Source: Bradyrhizobium macuxiense
Lineage (GTDB): Bacteria > Pseudomonadota > Alphaproteobacteria > Rhizobiales > Xanthobacteraceae
Length of the DNA: 64,000 nt
Assembly (NCBI RefSeq): GCF_007993935.1
Contig: NZ_VITY01000005.1
Coordinates: forward strand, 1 to 64,000
Direction of reading: 5' to 3'
In this document: positions 33,228 to 42,341 of the stretch, in pieces
Layout: each line of letters starts with the position of its first letter
Position numbering within the stretch: position 1 is the stretch's first letter
Program-made: the position numbers and the translations under genes
The notes under the pieces: model-generated
What the model was told of the DNA's origin: nothing
The model's database searches: none
What the model saw: the letters and a program-made list of their open reading frames with translations, nothing else

Positions 33228-34649
33228 ATGCGTTCGCTTTACTTTATGAAGACGGCAGCCACCGCCGCGCTTGCCCTATTTGGCCTGGCAGCGATAGCGC
33301 AGGCCGAAACCATCCGGGTCGCGGTCGGGACACAGGACACCACCATCAACTGCGCGACAGGCGGCCTATTGATTCGCGAGCTCAAGCTGTTGGAGAAATT
33401 CCTGCCGCATGACGGCAAGTACAAGGATGTCACCTACGACATCCAATGGAAGAACTTCACCAGCGGCGCCCCGCTGACCAACGAAATGGTCGCCGACAAG
33501 CTGGACTTTGGCGCGATGGCGGATTTTCCGGGTTCGCTCAACGGAGTGGCGTTCCAGAAGGCGGGCCGCCGGAGCCTCTTCATCAGTGTCCTGTCCGGCA
33601 GCACGAAGGGCAGCGGCAACGGCATCGTAGTGCCCTCGAACTCTCCGGTTCAGTCGATCAAGGACCTCAAGGGCAAGACGATTTCCGTGCCCTTCGCATC
33701 GACGTCGCACGGCATGCTGCTGCGCGCCATCGAAGCCGAGGGCTGGAACCCAGAGACCGACGTCCACATCATCACCCAGGCGCCTGAAGTCGCCGGTCCT
33801 GCGCTCCAGGCCAACAAGATCGAGGCGCACGCTGATTTCGTTCCGTTTGCCGAACTGTTCCCCTGGCGCGGATTTGCCCGCAAGATCTTTGATGGTTCGC
33901 AAGCCAATGCGCCAACATTTCACGGCGCGTTGGTCGATGCCGACTACGCGGAAAAGTATCCGGAGATCGTCGTTGCCTACCTGCGCGCCGCACTCGAGGC
34001 GGATCGCTTGATCGCGAACGAACCGGAGAAATACAGCGATCTGATTGCCAAGGTGACCGGTATCGAGGCGGAAGTCATCTATCTGTTCCATGGACCGCTC
34101 GGCCTGCAGACGCGCGACGTGACCTGGAAGCCCGAATATCGTCAGGCTGTGGCCACCTCGATCAAGACACTGAAGCTGTTGAAGCGCGCCGATAGCGACC
34201 TCGATATCAATCAGTTCGTGACCGAGAAATACATCCGGGCGGCAGTTGCGGAAGCCGGCGGTGACTACGAAACACAGTTGAAGAGCTACGACCAGCTTGG
34301 GCTGAAGGCCCAAGATGCGACGACCGGCGCCAAGATCACGGATTTCAGTCGTGTCGCCCAGATTTGGGTCAAGGACGAGCCGCTCGTTCAGCACTTCAGT
34401 TCACCGGAGGGCGCTTTGACGGCTCTTGCTGGCCTGGAGAAGCATGGCAAGGCAATTCGCGTCATCTATGCCCAGGATCGCGAAACCGGCATCAAGCTGT
34501 TCGCCAATCAGGCGTGGTTTGTGCGATCGCCAAAGGGGGAGCTCAGTGCGTTCCTGCTCAAAGATGGGGCGGAAAGGTGGTCGACGGCGCATGGTGGCGT
34601 GGTGGTAGACTATGCCGGCGCACGGGAATCGCTTGTCGCGAGCCGGTGA
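33228..34649 (+). CDS. ABC importer substrate-binding protein (NMT1/SsuA-like)
   Basis: A 473-residue periplasmic binding protein. Signal peptide MKTAATAALALFGLAAIAQA is cleaved before ETIRVAVG. The NMT1/SsuA-like core shows KLDFGAMADFPG, GSGNGIVVPSNSPVQSIKDL (the VKDLKGK region) and FASTSHGMLLRA. It is about 150 residues longer than TauA or SsuA, and the extra C-terminal part (from about residue 330) is unrecognised. Family ligands are nitrate, sulfonates, taurine, cyanate or thiamine precursors. ATG at 33228 follows GGAGATGG. It begins an operon with the permease (3 bases later) and the ATPase. Confidence 0.87.
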   Translation: MRSLYFMKTAATAALALFGLAAIAQAETIRVAVGTQDTTINCATGGLLIRELKLLEKFLPHDGKYKDVTYDIQWKNFTSGAPLTNEMVADKLDFGAMADFPGSLNGVAFQKAGRRSLFISVLSGSTKGSGNGIVVPSNSPVQSIKDLKGKTISVPFASTSHGMLLRAIEAEGWNPETDVHIITQAPEVAGPALQANKIEAHADFVPFAELFPWRGFARKIFDGSQANAPTFHGALVDADYAEKYPEIVVAYLRAALEADRLIANEPEKYSDLIAKVTGIEAEVIYLFHGPLGLQTRDVTWKPEYRQAVATSIKTLKLLKRADSDLDINQFVTEKYIRAAVAEAGGDYETQLKSYDQLGLKAQDATTGAKITDFSRVAQIWVKDEPLVQHFSSPEGALTALAGLEKHGKAIRVIYAQDRETGIKLFANQAWFVRSPKGELSAFLLKDGAERWSTAHGGVVVDYAGARESLVASR

Positions 34650-34652
34650 GCA

Positions 34653-35432
34653 ATGACGACCACTCGCACCGCTGGCCAGGTGCCATGGGCGCGCTGGCTT
34701 GTTCGGGGTCTTTCGATCGTCGCTTGCATCGTGCTGTGGCAACTCGCCTCAGCCCTGCACCTGAGTCTGGGTTTCGTCACATTTCGCAATGTGCCGCCGC
34801 CGACTGAAGTTCTGCAGTCCGCAATCGTGCTGCTCAAGTCGCCCAAGTTGCTGGCGCATGTGGGCAGCAGCCTGTGGAGGGTATTTGCGGGATACGGCGC
34901 AGCGGTCTTGTTGGGAATTGGCTTTGGCTTTGCGATCGGCCGTTCGCGCGCCGCGAGCGACCTTTTGCTGCCGCCGCTCGAGCTGCTGCGGCCGATCCCC
35001 GCGGTGGCCTGGATACCTCTCTCGATCCTGATCTTTCCGTCGTCGGAAATGTCGATGATCTTCATCACCTTCATCGGTGCGTTGTTTCCTATTGTTCTCA
35101 ACACCGTGCATGGCGTTGCGAATATCGACCGCCGGCTGGTTGCCGCCGCGCGCAGTCTTGGCGGTACGCCTGCCGCCATTCTCCGTGAGATCGTGCTGCC
35201 GGGCGCTGCGCCGAGCATCGTTACCGGGCTCGCCATCGGCATGGGCACATCGTGGTTCTGCCTCGTTACCGCGGAGATGATTTCCGGCCAATTCGGCATC
35301 GGCTACTACACGTGGGAGGCTTACACACTTCAGAATTATGCCGATATCATCGTCGGCATGCTCGTGATCGGCCTGCTTGGCATGGGCAGCAGCTGGCTCC
35401 TGACGACATTGGGACACTATCTGATGCCGTAG
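34653..35432 (+). CDS. ABC importer permease (SsuC/TauC-like)
   Basis: A 259-residue inner-membrane subunit with six membrane segments. The EAA loop that docks the ATPase is ARSLGGTPAAILREIVLPG near residue 165, and the preceding ELLRPIPAVAWIPLSILIF is typical of nitrate/sulfonate/taurine permeases. It starts three bases after the binding-protein stop. Unlike the broken copy at 28260 it is intact. It should pair with the ATPase that starts 20 bases downstream. Confidence 0.9.
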   Translation: MTTTRTAGQVPWARWLVRGLSIVACIVLWQLASALHLSLGFVTFRNVPPPTEVLQSAIVLLKSPKLLAHVGSSLWRVFAGYGAAVLLGIGFGFAIGRSRAASDLLLPPLELLRPIPAVAWIPLSILIFPSSEMSMIFITFIGALFPIVLNTVHGVANIDRRLVAAARSLGGTPAAILREIVLPGAAPSIVTGLAIGMGTSWFCLVTAEMISGQFGIGYYTWEAYTLQNYADIIVGMLVIGLLGMGSSWLLTTLGHYLMP

Positions 35433-35452
35433 CGGCAGCCGACGGTCGCACG

Positions 35453-36289
35453 ATGAATATTCGGATATCTGATGTTTCGACGAGATCTGTCGGACGTATC
35501 GGCATCGAGCGTATATCGATCTCGCTCGGGGATGGCGCTGACGCCTTTGAGGCTGTTCGCGATCTCGATTTCGCAATCGCGCCCGGTGAGCTGGTTTGCG
35601 TGCTCGGCCCATCCGGTTGCGGCAAATCCACCTTGCTCGGTGCTTTGGCAGGCCACCTGCCGGTAACACGCGGGCGCTTGACGGTGGATGACCAGGCGGT
35701 TCTTGGCCCGAGTCCAGATCGCGGAATCGTATTTCAGCAACATACGCTGTTTCCGTGGAAGCGTGTTCGCGACAATGTCGCCTTCGGCCCGAAGATGCGC
35801 GGCGTGGGCAGGAGCGAGCGATATCAGGCCGCTGACGAGATTCTGCGGTTGGTCGGCCTTGAGGGCTTCGAGCGCTTCTATCCTTCGCAACTCTCAGGCG
35901 GGATGCAGCAGCGTGTCGAGATCGCGCGTGTTCTAATCAACCGGCCACGTGTGCTGTTGATGGACGAACCGTTCGGCGCACTGGATGCGCAGACTCGCAG
36001 CATGATGCAGGAGGTTCTGCTCGACATCTGGACGAGAATCCCGACAACGACCATCTTCGTGACGCATGATATCGAGGAAGCGCTGTTTCTTGCAGACCGC
36101 GTCATTGTTATTAGCGCGAGACCGGGGCGGGTCATCGAGAACATCCGCCTCCCGTTCGGCCGGCCACGCCGGGCCGAGCTTGTCACCGAACCGGATTTTG
36201 TGCGTCTGAAGCGCCGGATACTCGATCTTCTCAGACAGCCGGATAGCCCGCAGCCGCTGGCACGGTTGAGCCCGCTCGGAATCAAGTAG
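35453..36289 (+). CDS. ABC importer ATPase (SsuB/TauB-like)
   Basis: A 278-residue ATPase: Walker A GPSGCGKST, Q-loop FQQHTLFPWKRV, signature LSGGMQQRVEIARV, Walker B VLLMDEPFGALD and switch THDIEEALFLADR. The FQQ..L.PW and PFGALD forms are characteristic of the nitrate/sulfonate/taurine subfamily. ATG at 35453 is chosen at the start of recognisable similarity; the open frame extends 200 bases back inside the permease gene. The last bases overlap a decayed gene on the opposite strand. Confidence 0.9.
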   Translation: MNIRISDVSTRSVGRIGIERISISLGDGADAFEAVRDLDFAIAPGELVCVLGPSGCGKSTLLGALAGHLPVTRGRLTVDDQAVLGPSPDRGIVFQQHTLFPWKRVRDNVAFGPKMRGVGRSERYQAADEILRLVGLEGFERFYPSQLSGGMQQRVEIARVLINRPRVLLMDEPFGALDAQTRSMMQEVLLDIWTRIPTTTIFVTHDIEEALFLADRVIVISARPGRVIENIRLPFGRPRRAELVTEPDFVRLKRRILDLLRQPDSPQPLARLSPLGIK

Positions 36290-36660
36290 GGATGAGTGAG
36301 ACGCCCAGCCGGGCGGCGAGGGCGGCGCATTGCTTGCGGATATCGGGAATCGCTATGATCTCCTAGAGCCGTGCGCCTGAGCGGGCCTATTGCGAAGAGG
36401 CGCTGTGAGACCTCGCCATCGCGGCCGATGATCGCACAGTTGCGATCGGTCTTGATGCCGATGCAGAGCGGGTCGATGTGCGATAGGCCCGGTCGAACAG
36501 GCCGCACACCGCCCGATTCGGCGTAGCGCACGGATCCTCGACGATGCCGGTGCAATCGACGAACACCTGCATGTCCAGGATTCTGGCATTCGTCGCGCCG
36601 GCGATAGTGGATTCGGACTCCGTCGTCGTTTGGCGCGACGCTTATCACCTTGGCCGCCAT
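36282..36660 (-). pseudogene. FAD/NAD(P)-binding protein, C-terminal remnant
   Basis: The minus strand carries pieces of the end of a COG4529-type FAD/NAD(P)-binding protein in several frames: GVRIHYRRRDE, then VFVDCTGIVEDPCATPN, then DPLCIGIKTD with GEVSQRLFAIGPLRR, then EIIAIPDIRKQCAALAARLG to a stop. At least three frameshifts and a TAG where Trp is expected separate them. The N-terminal FAD domain is absent. It does not belong functionally to the importer operon it overlaps. Confidence 0.7.
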
Positions 36661-37014
36661 CAGGCACGATCCACAGTTCTCAGCATTTCGCCCTCATGCT
36701 GGAGGCGCCGCTCCGCCGGATTGAATAGATCTCGATCTGCACTTTTGAGAGACGAGCGCTCCCTCGAATATCCCAAATGGGACTGGCCCTTTACGACACC
36801 CGGTGCACCCAGGAGTGAGACCATTGCCGCCCTTTTGTATCGCTTTCCGCTACGTGAAGCGCGGAGGACGCACGTGTTGACCGATCCTTTGCCTCAAATA
36901 CCTGGATTTCATCGGGGAAGATCCCCTCAATCAGTCCGCCATGAATCCTCGGGGGCGACCATCCGCAGTGCGCTCGAGATAATGACTGCACTGCGATCTG
37001 ACGTTGAGTGCCGC
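36661..37014. other. gap, nothing recognised
   Basis: No supported gene, repeat or terminator. Long open frames here are by-products of GC-rich sequence and of the antisense of the XRE gene. Confidence 0.4.
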
Positions 37015-37410
37015 TCAGTCCTCGTTGCGGGCGATCGATTCCATCAGCGACACCAGCTGACGCTGGACGGTCTGATCCTTGATCGTGCTGTACGCGCGCA
37101 GGAGCCGCAGGCTGAAGGCGCTGTCGAGGAACAGCAGGCTCTCGACTTCGCGAGCCTTGTTGTCGCTGTCGTAGAAGAAGGTGACCGGCACATCCAGCGC
37201 GCTCGCGATCTGCTGAAGGCGGGCGGCGCCGACGCGGTTGACGCCCTTTTCGTACTTCTGGACTTGCTGGAAGCTGACGCCGAGTTTGTCGCCGAGCTCG
37301 GCCTGCGAGATCTTCTGCTCGACACGGCGCAGGCGAATCCGCTTGCCCAACTCAATGTCCGGTTTTCCGGCACTGCGCTGCTTCATCTTCTTTGCTGCTG
37401 ATCTGTTCAT
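37015..37410 (-). CDS. XRE family regulator, PraR-like
   Basis: A 131-residue DNA-binding protein. Residues about 20-78 are a Cro/C1-type helix-turn-helix (GKRIRLRRVEQKISQAELGD, then FQQVQKYEKGVNRV, with ARLQQIASALDVPVTFFYD closing the domain). The tail, ending in LVSLMESIARNED, is typical of the rhizobial PraR group, which controls attachment and quorum-related traits. Which genes this copy controls is unknown. ATG at 37410 is preceded by GAAGGA. No gene is close enough to be co-transcribed. Confidence 0.85.
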   Translation of the reverse strand: MNRSAAKKMKQRSAGKPDIELGKRIRLRRVEQKISQAELGDKLGVSFQQVQKYEKGVNRVGAARLQQIASALDVPVTFFYDSDNKAREVESLLFLDSAFSLRLLRAYSTIKDQTVQRQLVSLMESIARNED

Positions 37411-38576
37411 TCTGGTGCGTCCTTCAAATCGAGATCCCTGGCCTTCTAGGTCAGGGTCCGTCCATGGTGTACCGCATTAAATCCGTCTGGATCGTCAGTT
37501 GGTCGTAGGAACCACGGCAATCCAAGAAGATCACGGGATGGTAGTCCAGACGCATTTACGCGCCGGAAGCAGCTGCCAACTACCTAAAGTCGATCGCGCC
37601 AAGGATGCCTCGCGACACTTTCGCCCTCCACATTTGGCAGAATATTGACCATACTGCAACTATCGCGAGTTTAATTGCCAGTGATGTTGATGTGGCGCAG
37701 CCGCAGTCCCGTATCCCCACGGGAGTCTCCAACGTATGCTAGTTCTGTGCATTACGGTGAGCGCTTGGGCTCTAGGGAACAGGCTGCAGAACAGCTCGTC
37801 GACACAGACGCCGATAACGCAACAAAAGCTGGCAGTTCGGTTGCCCTGGCACCGACAGGTTACGAGTCGCGTTCAGTCCTGGCGGATGTCCTCGCCAGCG
37901 ATCAAGCCTCTATCGCCCGCGATAATCGTTGGCGGAGCGTACGTCGGCGCACAGGGGCGCGTATGAACGCATCCTTGATCTACCAAGTCAGGGCAAGGTT
38001 CGGACTAACGAACTCGCGATCAGTCAAGCCATGATCGCGAAGCAACGACGGATTTTGCGTGGAACATTCCAAAAGACGCGCGCCACTCGCCGCGCGATGA
38101 GGAAGGGCAAGAGGGAATCGCGTATCGAAGTCTCCTCATTGCCGCCGTTTGGCATGCTGGCTCTCTACCTTTGCGACCGCCAGCGCTCATGCTACCCACG
38201 CCAGATATTGCTTTGTGCTGGGTGCGGATGCCGATTTCGATGCGATCAAATGAAAAAAGCAGAAGGAAGCGGCGCCGCTTTTTGCGGTCCGGTGGCTATT
38301 ACCCATCAACAACGCCGGCTGAGTCGATTGAAGGCCCCGCTCGCTGCCGAAAAGCCGTTCGGTACAGGCACCTCTTGTAAGAACCTTGGCCGTCGTCGCG
38401 ACCATGCAATGGCATTGCGGCAGAGCGAATTCATAAACTTTTGTAGGTTATTGCTGATCGTCGAGAACGAGCCAGCGTTCCGACCAATGAGCTTGGCCAC
38501 GCGGCGTGCCTCTAGTTACTAGCTGCAGCACTCCCCTACTTGCCGAGTCGCAATGTCGTTGAAATAGGAGTCAGAT
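37411..38576. other. long gene-poor stretch with a possible relic
   Basis: Over 1.1 kb without a supported intact gene. About 37545-37742 on the plus strand reads as protein-like (YAPEAAANYLKSIAPRMPRD, then TFALHIWQNIDHTATIASL) but has no start codon and follows a stop, so it is at best a relic. Frames from 37675 to 38522 lack ribosome sites and family likeness. GGAG at the end serves the gene at 38577. Confidence 0.35.
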
Positions 38577-38843
38577 ATGAAAACTGCCGAGCAGCTCTTT
38601 CAAGATTTCATTGAGGCGGCTGGTCTTCCCGTTGGCAATTCTGTTGTCATGCGCGAGAGAAGGCGTGAGGCAGATGCCGAGCCAAATTGGGTCATTGCGA
38701 CCGGGAATCTGCCCGACGACGCGAAGGAGCGCTATGAAGAGGCGGTGACACGCTTGCGTGAAGGGCACCCACACGTGAACTGGGACCACGTAAAGGATCG
38801 CGAAGGCGTATGGCGAATTATCAGAGCGCTCAAGACTGCCTAA
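38577..38843 (+). CDS. small hypothetical protein
   Basis: An 88-residue soluble, charged protein I do not recognise as a named family. A helical N-terminus (TAEQLFQDFIEAAGL) is followed by a strand with MRERRREADAEPNWV and a helix (DDAKERYEEAVTRLREGHP). ATG at 38577 follows AATAGGAG at normal distance, which decides the start. It stands alone between the gene-poor stretch and the convergent importer genes. Codon use is like the chromosome. Confidence 0.6.
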   Translation: MKTAEQLFQDFIEAAGLPVGNSVVMRERRREADAEPNWVIATGNLPDDAKERYEEAVTRLREGHPHVNWDHVKDREGVWRIIRALKTA

Positions 38844-39039
38844 GAGGCGTGGGATAGCTATCGCGCCCGGTACGTCCGATGGATCGCGAGTGGCCTGCGA
38901 TTCTGGCAACCGAGCCAAGTCACTTTGTAGGCCGAATGCTCCGTGGGAAGCGCTCAATTCGTGGGAAAGCGCTCGCGAACGCCAGCATCTCCCGCACGAG
39001 CTGCCTTACGACCAGTACCTCGACACTCTGGGCCTGCAC

Positions 39040-40599
39040 CTACTGCCTACCGATCCTCTGCCACAGCCAACGCGCCACCGCGGCGGGCGAGGAGTTCGCA
39101 TTGCTGCCACTGGCGCGCAAATTGGCTTCGCGCATCGTCGCAATGTCGATCCGCTCAAGGAGCGGCTTCAGCGCCTCCTGCAATGCCGCATCATGCGCGC
39201 GCCGCGGTGCCAGCAGCAGGACCGCATCATAGGGCGGGATCGCGTGCTTGGGATCGGCCAACGTCTCCAGGTCGTATTCCTTGATCCGCCCCTCGCTGGT
39301 ATAGCCAGCGATGACGTCGACGTCGCCACTAGCCACTGCCGCATACATGAAATCCGGCTGCATCTGTCGTTGCCTGCGGAATGAGAGGCCGTAAGCCTTT
39401 TGCAGGGCGGTCCATTCGGGGCGCGAGAAGAACTCGTAGTCGCCCGCAATCGACAGCGTCGGCGCGTGCGCAGCCAGGTCAGTGATTGAATGAATACCGA
39501 GTGCATCGGCGCGCTGCCGCGGCATCACCAGCGCATAAGCGTTCTCGAAACCCAGCGCACCGAGCAGGGTGACGTCCTGCTTTGCCAGGATCTCCTTCAA
39601 CTCGGCAAGCAACCTTTCGCGCGGCGGCATATCGGTGCGGTGAAACTGGTTGAGCCACAGCGTGCCGGAATAATCCACATAGACGTCGATGTTGTTGGCC
39701 GCGAGCGCCAGGAAAATCACGCTGGAGCCGAGGCCTTCGCGCGTCGAGGCCTGCAATCCCGCCGCCTGCAGCCGCTGCTCGATCAGCGCGGAGAGCACAT
39801 ATTGCTCGGCAAACGTTTTGGCGCCAACGACGTAGGTCGACGGCGCCCGTGCCATCGAAGGTATCAGCGTGGCCGTGACCAGTACGGCGATCCCGACACT
39901 GCCGAGCATGGTGTGGAGGCGCTTGCGCTCGCGCAATCCGCGCTCGATGAGCGTCAAGAATTGATCGACCGCGAGCGCCAGCAGCGCCGAGGCGACGCAA
40001 CCGAACAGCACGAGCACCCAGTTCTGGGTCTGTAATCCAGCGAAGATGTAATTGCCGAGGCTGGTCTGCCCGATCGGCGTCGATAATGTCGCGGTCCCGA
40101 TCACCCACACCGCCGAAGTGCGGATGCCGGCCATAATCACCGGAAGCGCCAACGGCAATTCCACCGTGAACAGCGATTGCCGCGGCGTCATGCCCACCCC
40201 TTGCGCCGCTTCAAGCAGCGCGGGATCGACGCCGTTCAGCCCGGTGATGGTGTTGCGCAGCACCGGCAGCATGGAGTAGAGCGCCAGCGCCAGCATGGCG
40301 GGCAAAAATCCGAACGCGGAAAAGTCGAAGCCGAACCAGCGAAGCGTCAACGACGCAATGGCGAGCAGAAGCGGGTAGAACAGCGCGAGCAGCGCCAGTC
40401 CCGGCACGGTCTGGACGACGCTGGCGAGGCCCAGCAGGATGCCGCGGCTCACGGCATGGTTGCGTGCGAGGATCGCGAGCGGCAGGCTGATCACGAGCCC
40501 GAGCGCCAGCGCTGCCAGGCTGACCTGAACATGGCTGCCGAGGTAGTCCGGCAGGTGCGCGGCCGCGTCGCGCCAGCGGGGGTCGGACAGGAAACTCAT
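39040..40599 (-). CDS. ABC importer permease fused to binding protein (OpuB/EgtU-like)
   Basis: A 519-residue fusion. Residues about 1-235 are a permease with membrane segments and the QTVPGLALLALFYPLL and GVGMTPRQSLFTVELPLALP (EAA loop) motifs of glycine betaine/choline/carnitine systems. Residues about 260-519 are an OpuAC-type binding domain tethered outside the membrane (VVGAKTFAEQYVLSALIEQ, VYVDYSGTLW, VIAGYTSEGRI). Fused forms import quaternary amines or, in EgtU, ergothioneine; the ligand here is undecided. It overlaps the ATPase gene by four bases (ATGA), so both are one operon. The upstream gene is the ATPase. Confidence 0.9.
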   Translation of the reverse strand: MSFLSDPRWRDAAAHLPDYLGSHVQVSLAALALGLVISLPLAILARNHAVSRGILLGLASVVQTVPGLALLALFYPLLLAIASLTLRWFGFDFSAFGFLPAMLALALYSMLPVLRNTITGLNGVDPALLEAAQGVGMTPRQSLFTVELPLALPVIMAGIRTSAVWVIGTATLSTPIGQTSLGNYIFAGLQTQNWVLVLFGCVASALLALAVDQFLTLIERGLRERKRLHTMLGSVGIAVLVTATLIPSMARAPSTYVVGAKTFAEQYVLSALIEQRLQAAGLQASTREGLGSSVIFLALAANNIDVYVDYSGTLWLNQFHRTDMPPRERLLAELKEILAKQDVTLLGALGFENAYALVMPRQRADALGIHSITDLAAHAPTLSIAGDYEFFSRPEWTALQKAYGLSFRRQRQMQPDFMYAAVASGDVDVIAGYTSEGRIKEYDLETLADPKHAIPPYDAVLLLAPRRAHDAALQEALKPLLERIDIATMREANLRASGSNANSSPAAVARWLWQRIGRQ

Positions 40600-41396
40600 C
40601 CCGCGCTTGCTCCCGCCAGCAGGGCGTTCAGCCGCTCGGCCTGCCGCCTGGGCGTGCGCAACAGCTCCGCCACATAGGGCTCGTTGTTGTTTGACAGCTC
40701 AGCCGGCTGGCCTTGCGCCACAACCCGTCCGGCCCGCATCACCGCGATGCGATCGGCAAGCAGCAAGGCCGCCGTCATGTCGTGGGTGACCATTACCGTG
40801 GTCAAGGCGAGCCTGCGATGCAGGGCGCGGTACTCATCGCCGAGGGTGTCGCGGGTCAGCGGATCGAGCGCGCCGAACGGTTCGTCCATTAGCATGATAC
40901 GGGGACGGGCGGCGAGCGCCCGCGCCACGCCGACACGCTGCTGCTGCCCGCCCGACAGTTCATGCGGAAGGCGATCGCGATGAAGGGAGCGATCGAGCCG
41001 CACCAGCTCGAGGAGCTCATCGACCCGCGCGGCGATCTCGGCGGCGGGCCAGCCGAGCAGTCTCGGCGTGACGGCGATGTTGTCGGCGACGCGCATATGC
41101 GGAAACAGCCCGCCGCTCTGGAACACGTAGCCCATGCAGCGGCGCAAGCGCACCGGATCGACGTCGCGCACGTCCTCGCCCTCCACCATGACGCGGCCGC
41201 TGTCGGGGGCGAGCAGGCGATTGGCAAGCCGCAGCAGGGTGGATTTGCCGGAGCCGGAGGCGCCGACGATCGCCAGGAATTCCCCCGCGGCAATATCGAG
41301 CGAGACATCGTCTACGGCCGTGACGCGCTCGGCGTCATGACCGTTGGCAAAGCTCTTCCTGACATGGGCGTAGGCGATCAGCGGTGCGAGTGCCAT
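40596..41396 (-). CDS. ABC importer ATPase (OpuBA/ProV-like)
   Basis: A 266-residue ATPase: Walker A GASGSGKST, Q-loop VFQSGGLFPHM, signature ELSGGQQQRVGVARA, Walker B IMLMDEPFGALDPLTR and switch VTHDMTAALLLADR. The DEPFGALDPLTR and FPHM forms fit osmolyte-type importers. It lacks the CBS domains of longer ProV/OpuAA proteins, as usual for OpuBA partners of fused permeases. It is the first gene of the pair, and a long inverted repeat lies 30 bases upstream of its start. Confidence 0.9.
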   Translation of the reverse strand: MALAPLIAYAHVRKSFANGHDAERVTAVDDVSLDIAAGEFLAIVGASGSGKSTLLRLANRLLAPDSGRVMVEGEDVRDVDPVRLRRCMGYVFQSGGLFPHMRVADNIAVTPRLLGWPAAEIAARVDELLELVRLDRSLHRDRLPHELSGGQQQRVGVARALAARPRIMLMDEPFGALDPLTRDTLGDEYRALHRRLALTTVMVTHDMTAALLLADRIAVMRAGRVVAQGQPAELSNNNEPYVAELLRTPRRQAERLNALLAGASAG

Positions 41397-41408
41397 GGTT
41401 GGACTGGA

Positions 41409-41491
41409 CCAGTGCGCTGTTGTCCCGAATCCGAAGTTCGCTTCATTCTGCGGTGGACACGTTAGCGAACTTCGGATTCGAAGGACACTGG
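41409..41491. repeat. long inverted repeat upstream of ABC operon
   Basis: CGAATCCGAAGTTCGCT at 41426-41442 is perfectly inverted at 41464-41480, with a 21-base loop. Outer bases extend the symmetry (CCAGTG...TGTCC left, GGACACTGG right). It is not GC-rich and has no T run, so it is not a terminator. It could be a regulatory site, a tiny non-autonomous element or paired IS ends. Confidence 0.8.
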
Positions 41492-41743
41492 CAAGTCTAT
41501 GCGGCCCGCCGTGACGCGCGGGAAGACGGTTGGTGGTTTGAGACTTCGAAATTGCTAATGGCGTCGCGGGCGTTACGGTACGAAACGTACCGTTATGACT
41601 TCATTAGAATACGCTTTCCGAGGATCCGTGCTCGCTTGTCCGTATCGTACAAAGTATGTTCGCGCGGCGATCGCGAACAATCTGTCAGCGCGACGTTCTC
41701 CAAGGAATGTAACGATCCATAGCACTGTTGATACGCGCTTAAT

Positions 41744-42022
41744 CTAGCTTGGCCGACCGCTCCGCAACAGCTGCCGATAACCATGTCTGGCCGCCCACTT
41801 GGCACGAGCGAGATGGGTTTCATACGCGCGGCGGGCACGCTCCGGTTCATGTTCGGAATCAATGTGCAACACGACCTTTGCAACTTCTCGCCAGTCGGCG
41901 TCCTCTGCATCTGCGTCCAGAAGGCGCATATAGGTGACAGCGTGTTCTTGGTCGTAGGGCGTCAGGATCGAATCCGTCGGCGCTGCATCGTTGACATCCG
42001 GATCGAGCGGCGGATTTTGCAT
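41744..42022 (-). CDS. DUF2285-like small protein
   Basis: A 92-residue protein. The central part (LTPYDQEHAVTYMRLLDADA, then DWREVAKVVLHID) and the end (RRAYETHLARAKWAARHGYR) match the DUF2285 style of small helix-turn-helix-like proteins often found near integrative elements in rhizobia. A DNA-binding role is likely for the family but not proven. ATG at 42022 is preceded by GGGAGGA, which rules out the longer frame to 42052. No neighbour is close in the same direction. Confidence 0.65.
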   Translation of the reverse strand: MQNPPLDPDVNDAAPTDSILTPYDQEHAVTYMRLLDADAEDADWREVAKVVLHIDSEHEPERARRAYETHLARAKWAARHGYRQLLRSGRPS

Positions 42023-42341
42023 GGCAATCCTCCCAAGATGAGATCGGGGCAATGACGGTGCTTGGCTGATTTCAGGGTGGGGGAGCGCAGGCGTCAGGTC
42101 AAGGTCTCATCTGCGCAGCGCATAGTGCTCCCAGCACACAATCTGTTGTCAGTCGACGTGACGTGCTCTCGTCTATGTTTTGGAATTACCCGATCTTCTC
42201 CTAGCTCGAGCTCCGAGTTGTTCTCAACCGAGAAAGCCCGCGCCGAAATGGGCCGTGCTTGTCCCTTGGCAGGCACCGCAAAAACCTTCCCGCCAAAGGG
42301 TCATAATCACTGTGCAGCGGTAGTAGTATGTTCATGAACAA
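42023..42341. other. gap, nothing recognised
   Basis: No supported gene; a plus-strand frame here lacks a start site and protein character. It should contain the promoter of the DUF2285-like gene on the minus strand and the end of the decarboxylase transcript, but no hairpin terminator was seen. Confidence 0.4.

Noticed and set aside
38306..38500. Minus-strand frame with a helix-turn-helix-like look
   Set aside because: The resemblance is weak, there is no supported start and no flanking domain.
37929..38522. 197-codon plus-strand frame in the gene-poor stretch
   Set aside because: No ribosome site, no family likeness, irregular composition.
41384..41722. Plus-strand frame crossing the long inverted repeat
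   Set aside because: Starts inside the ATPase gene on the other strand and runs through the palindrome; no protein character.
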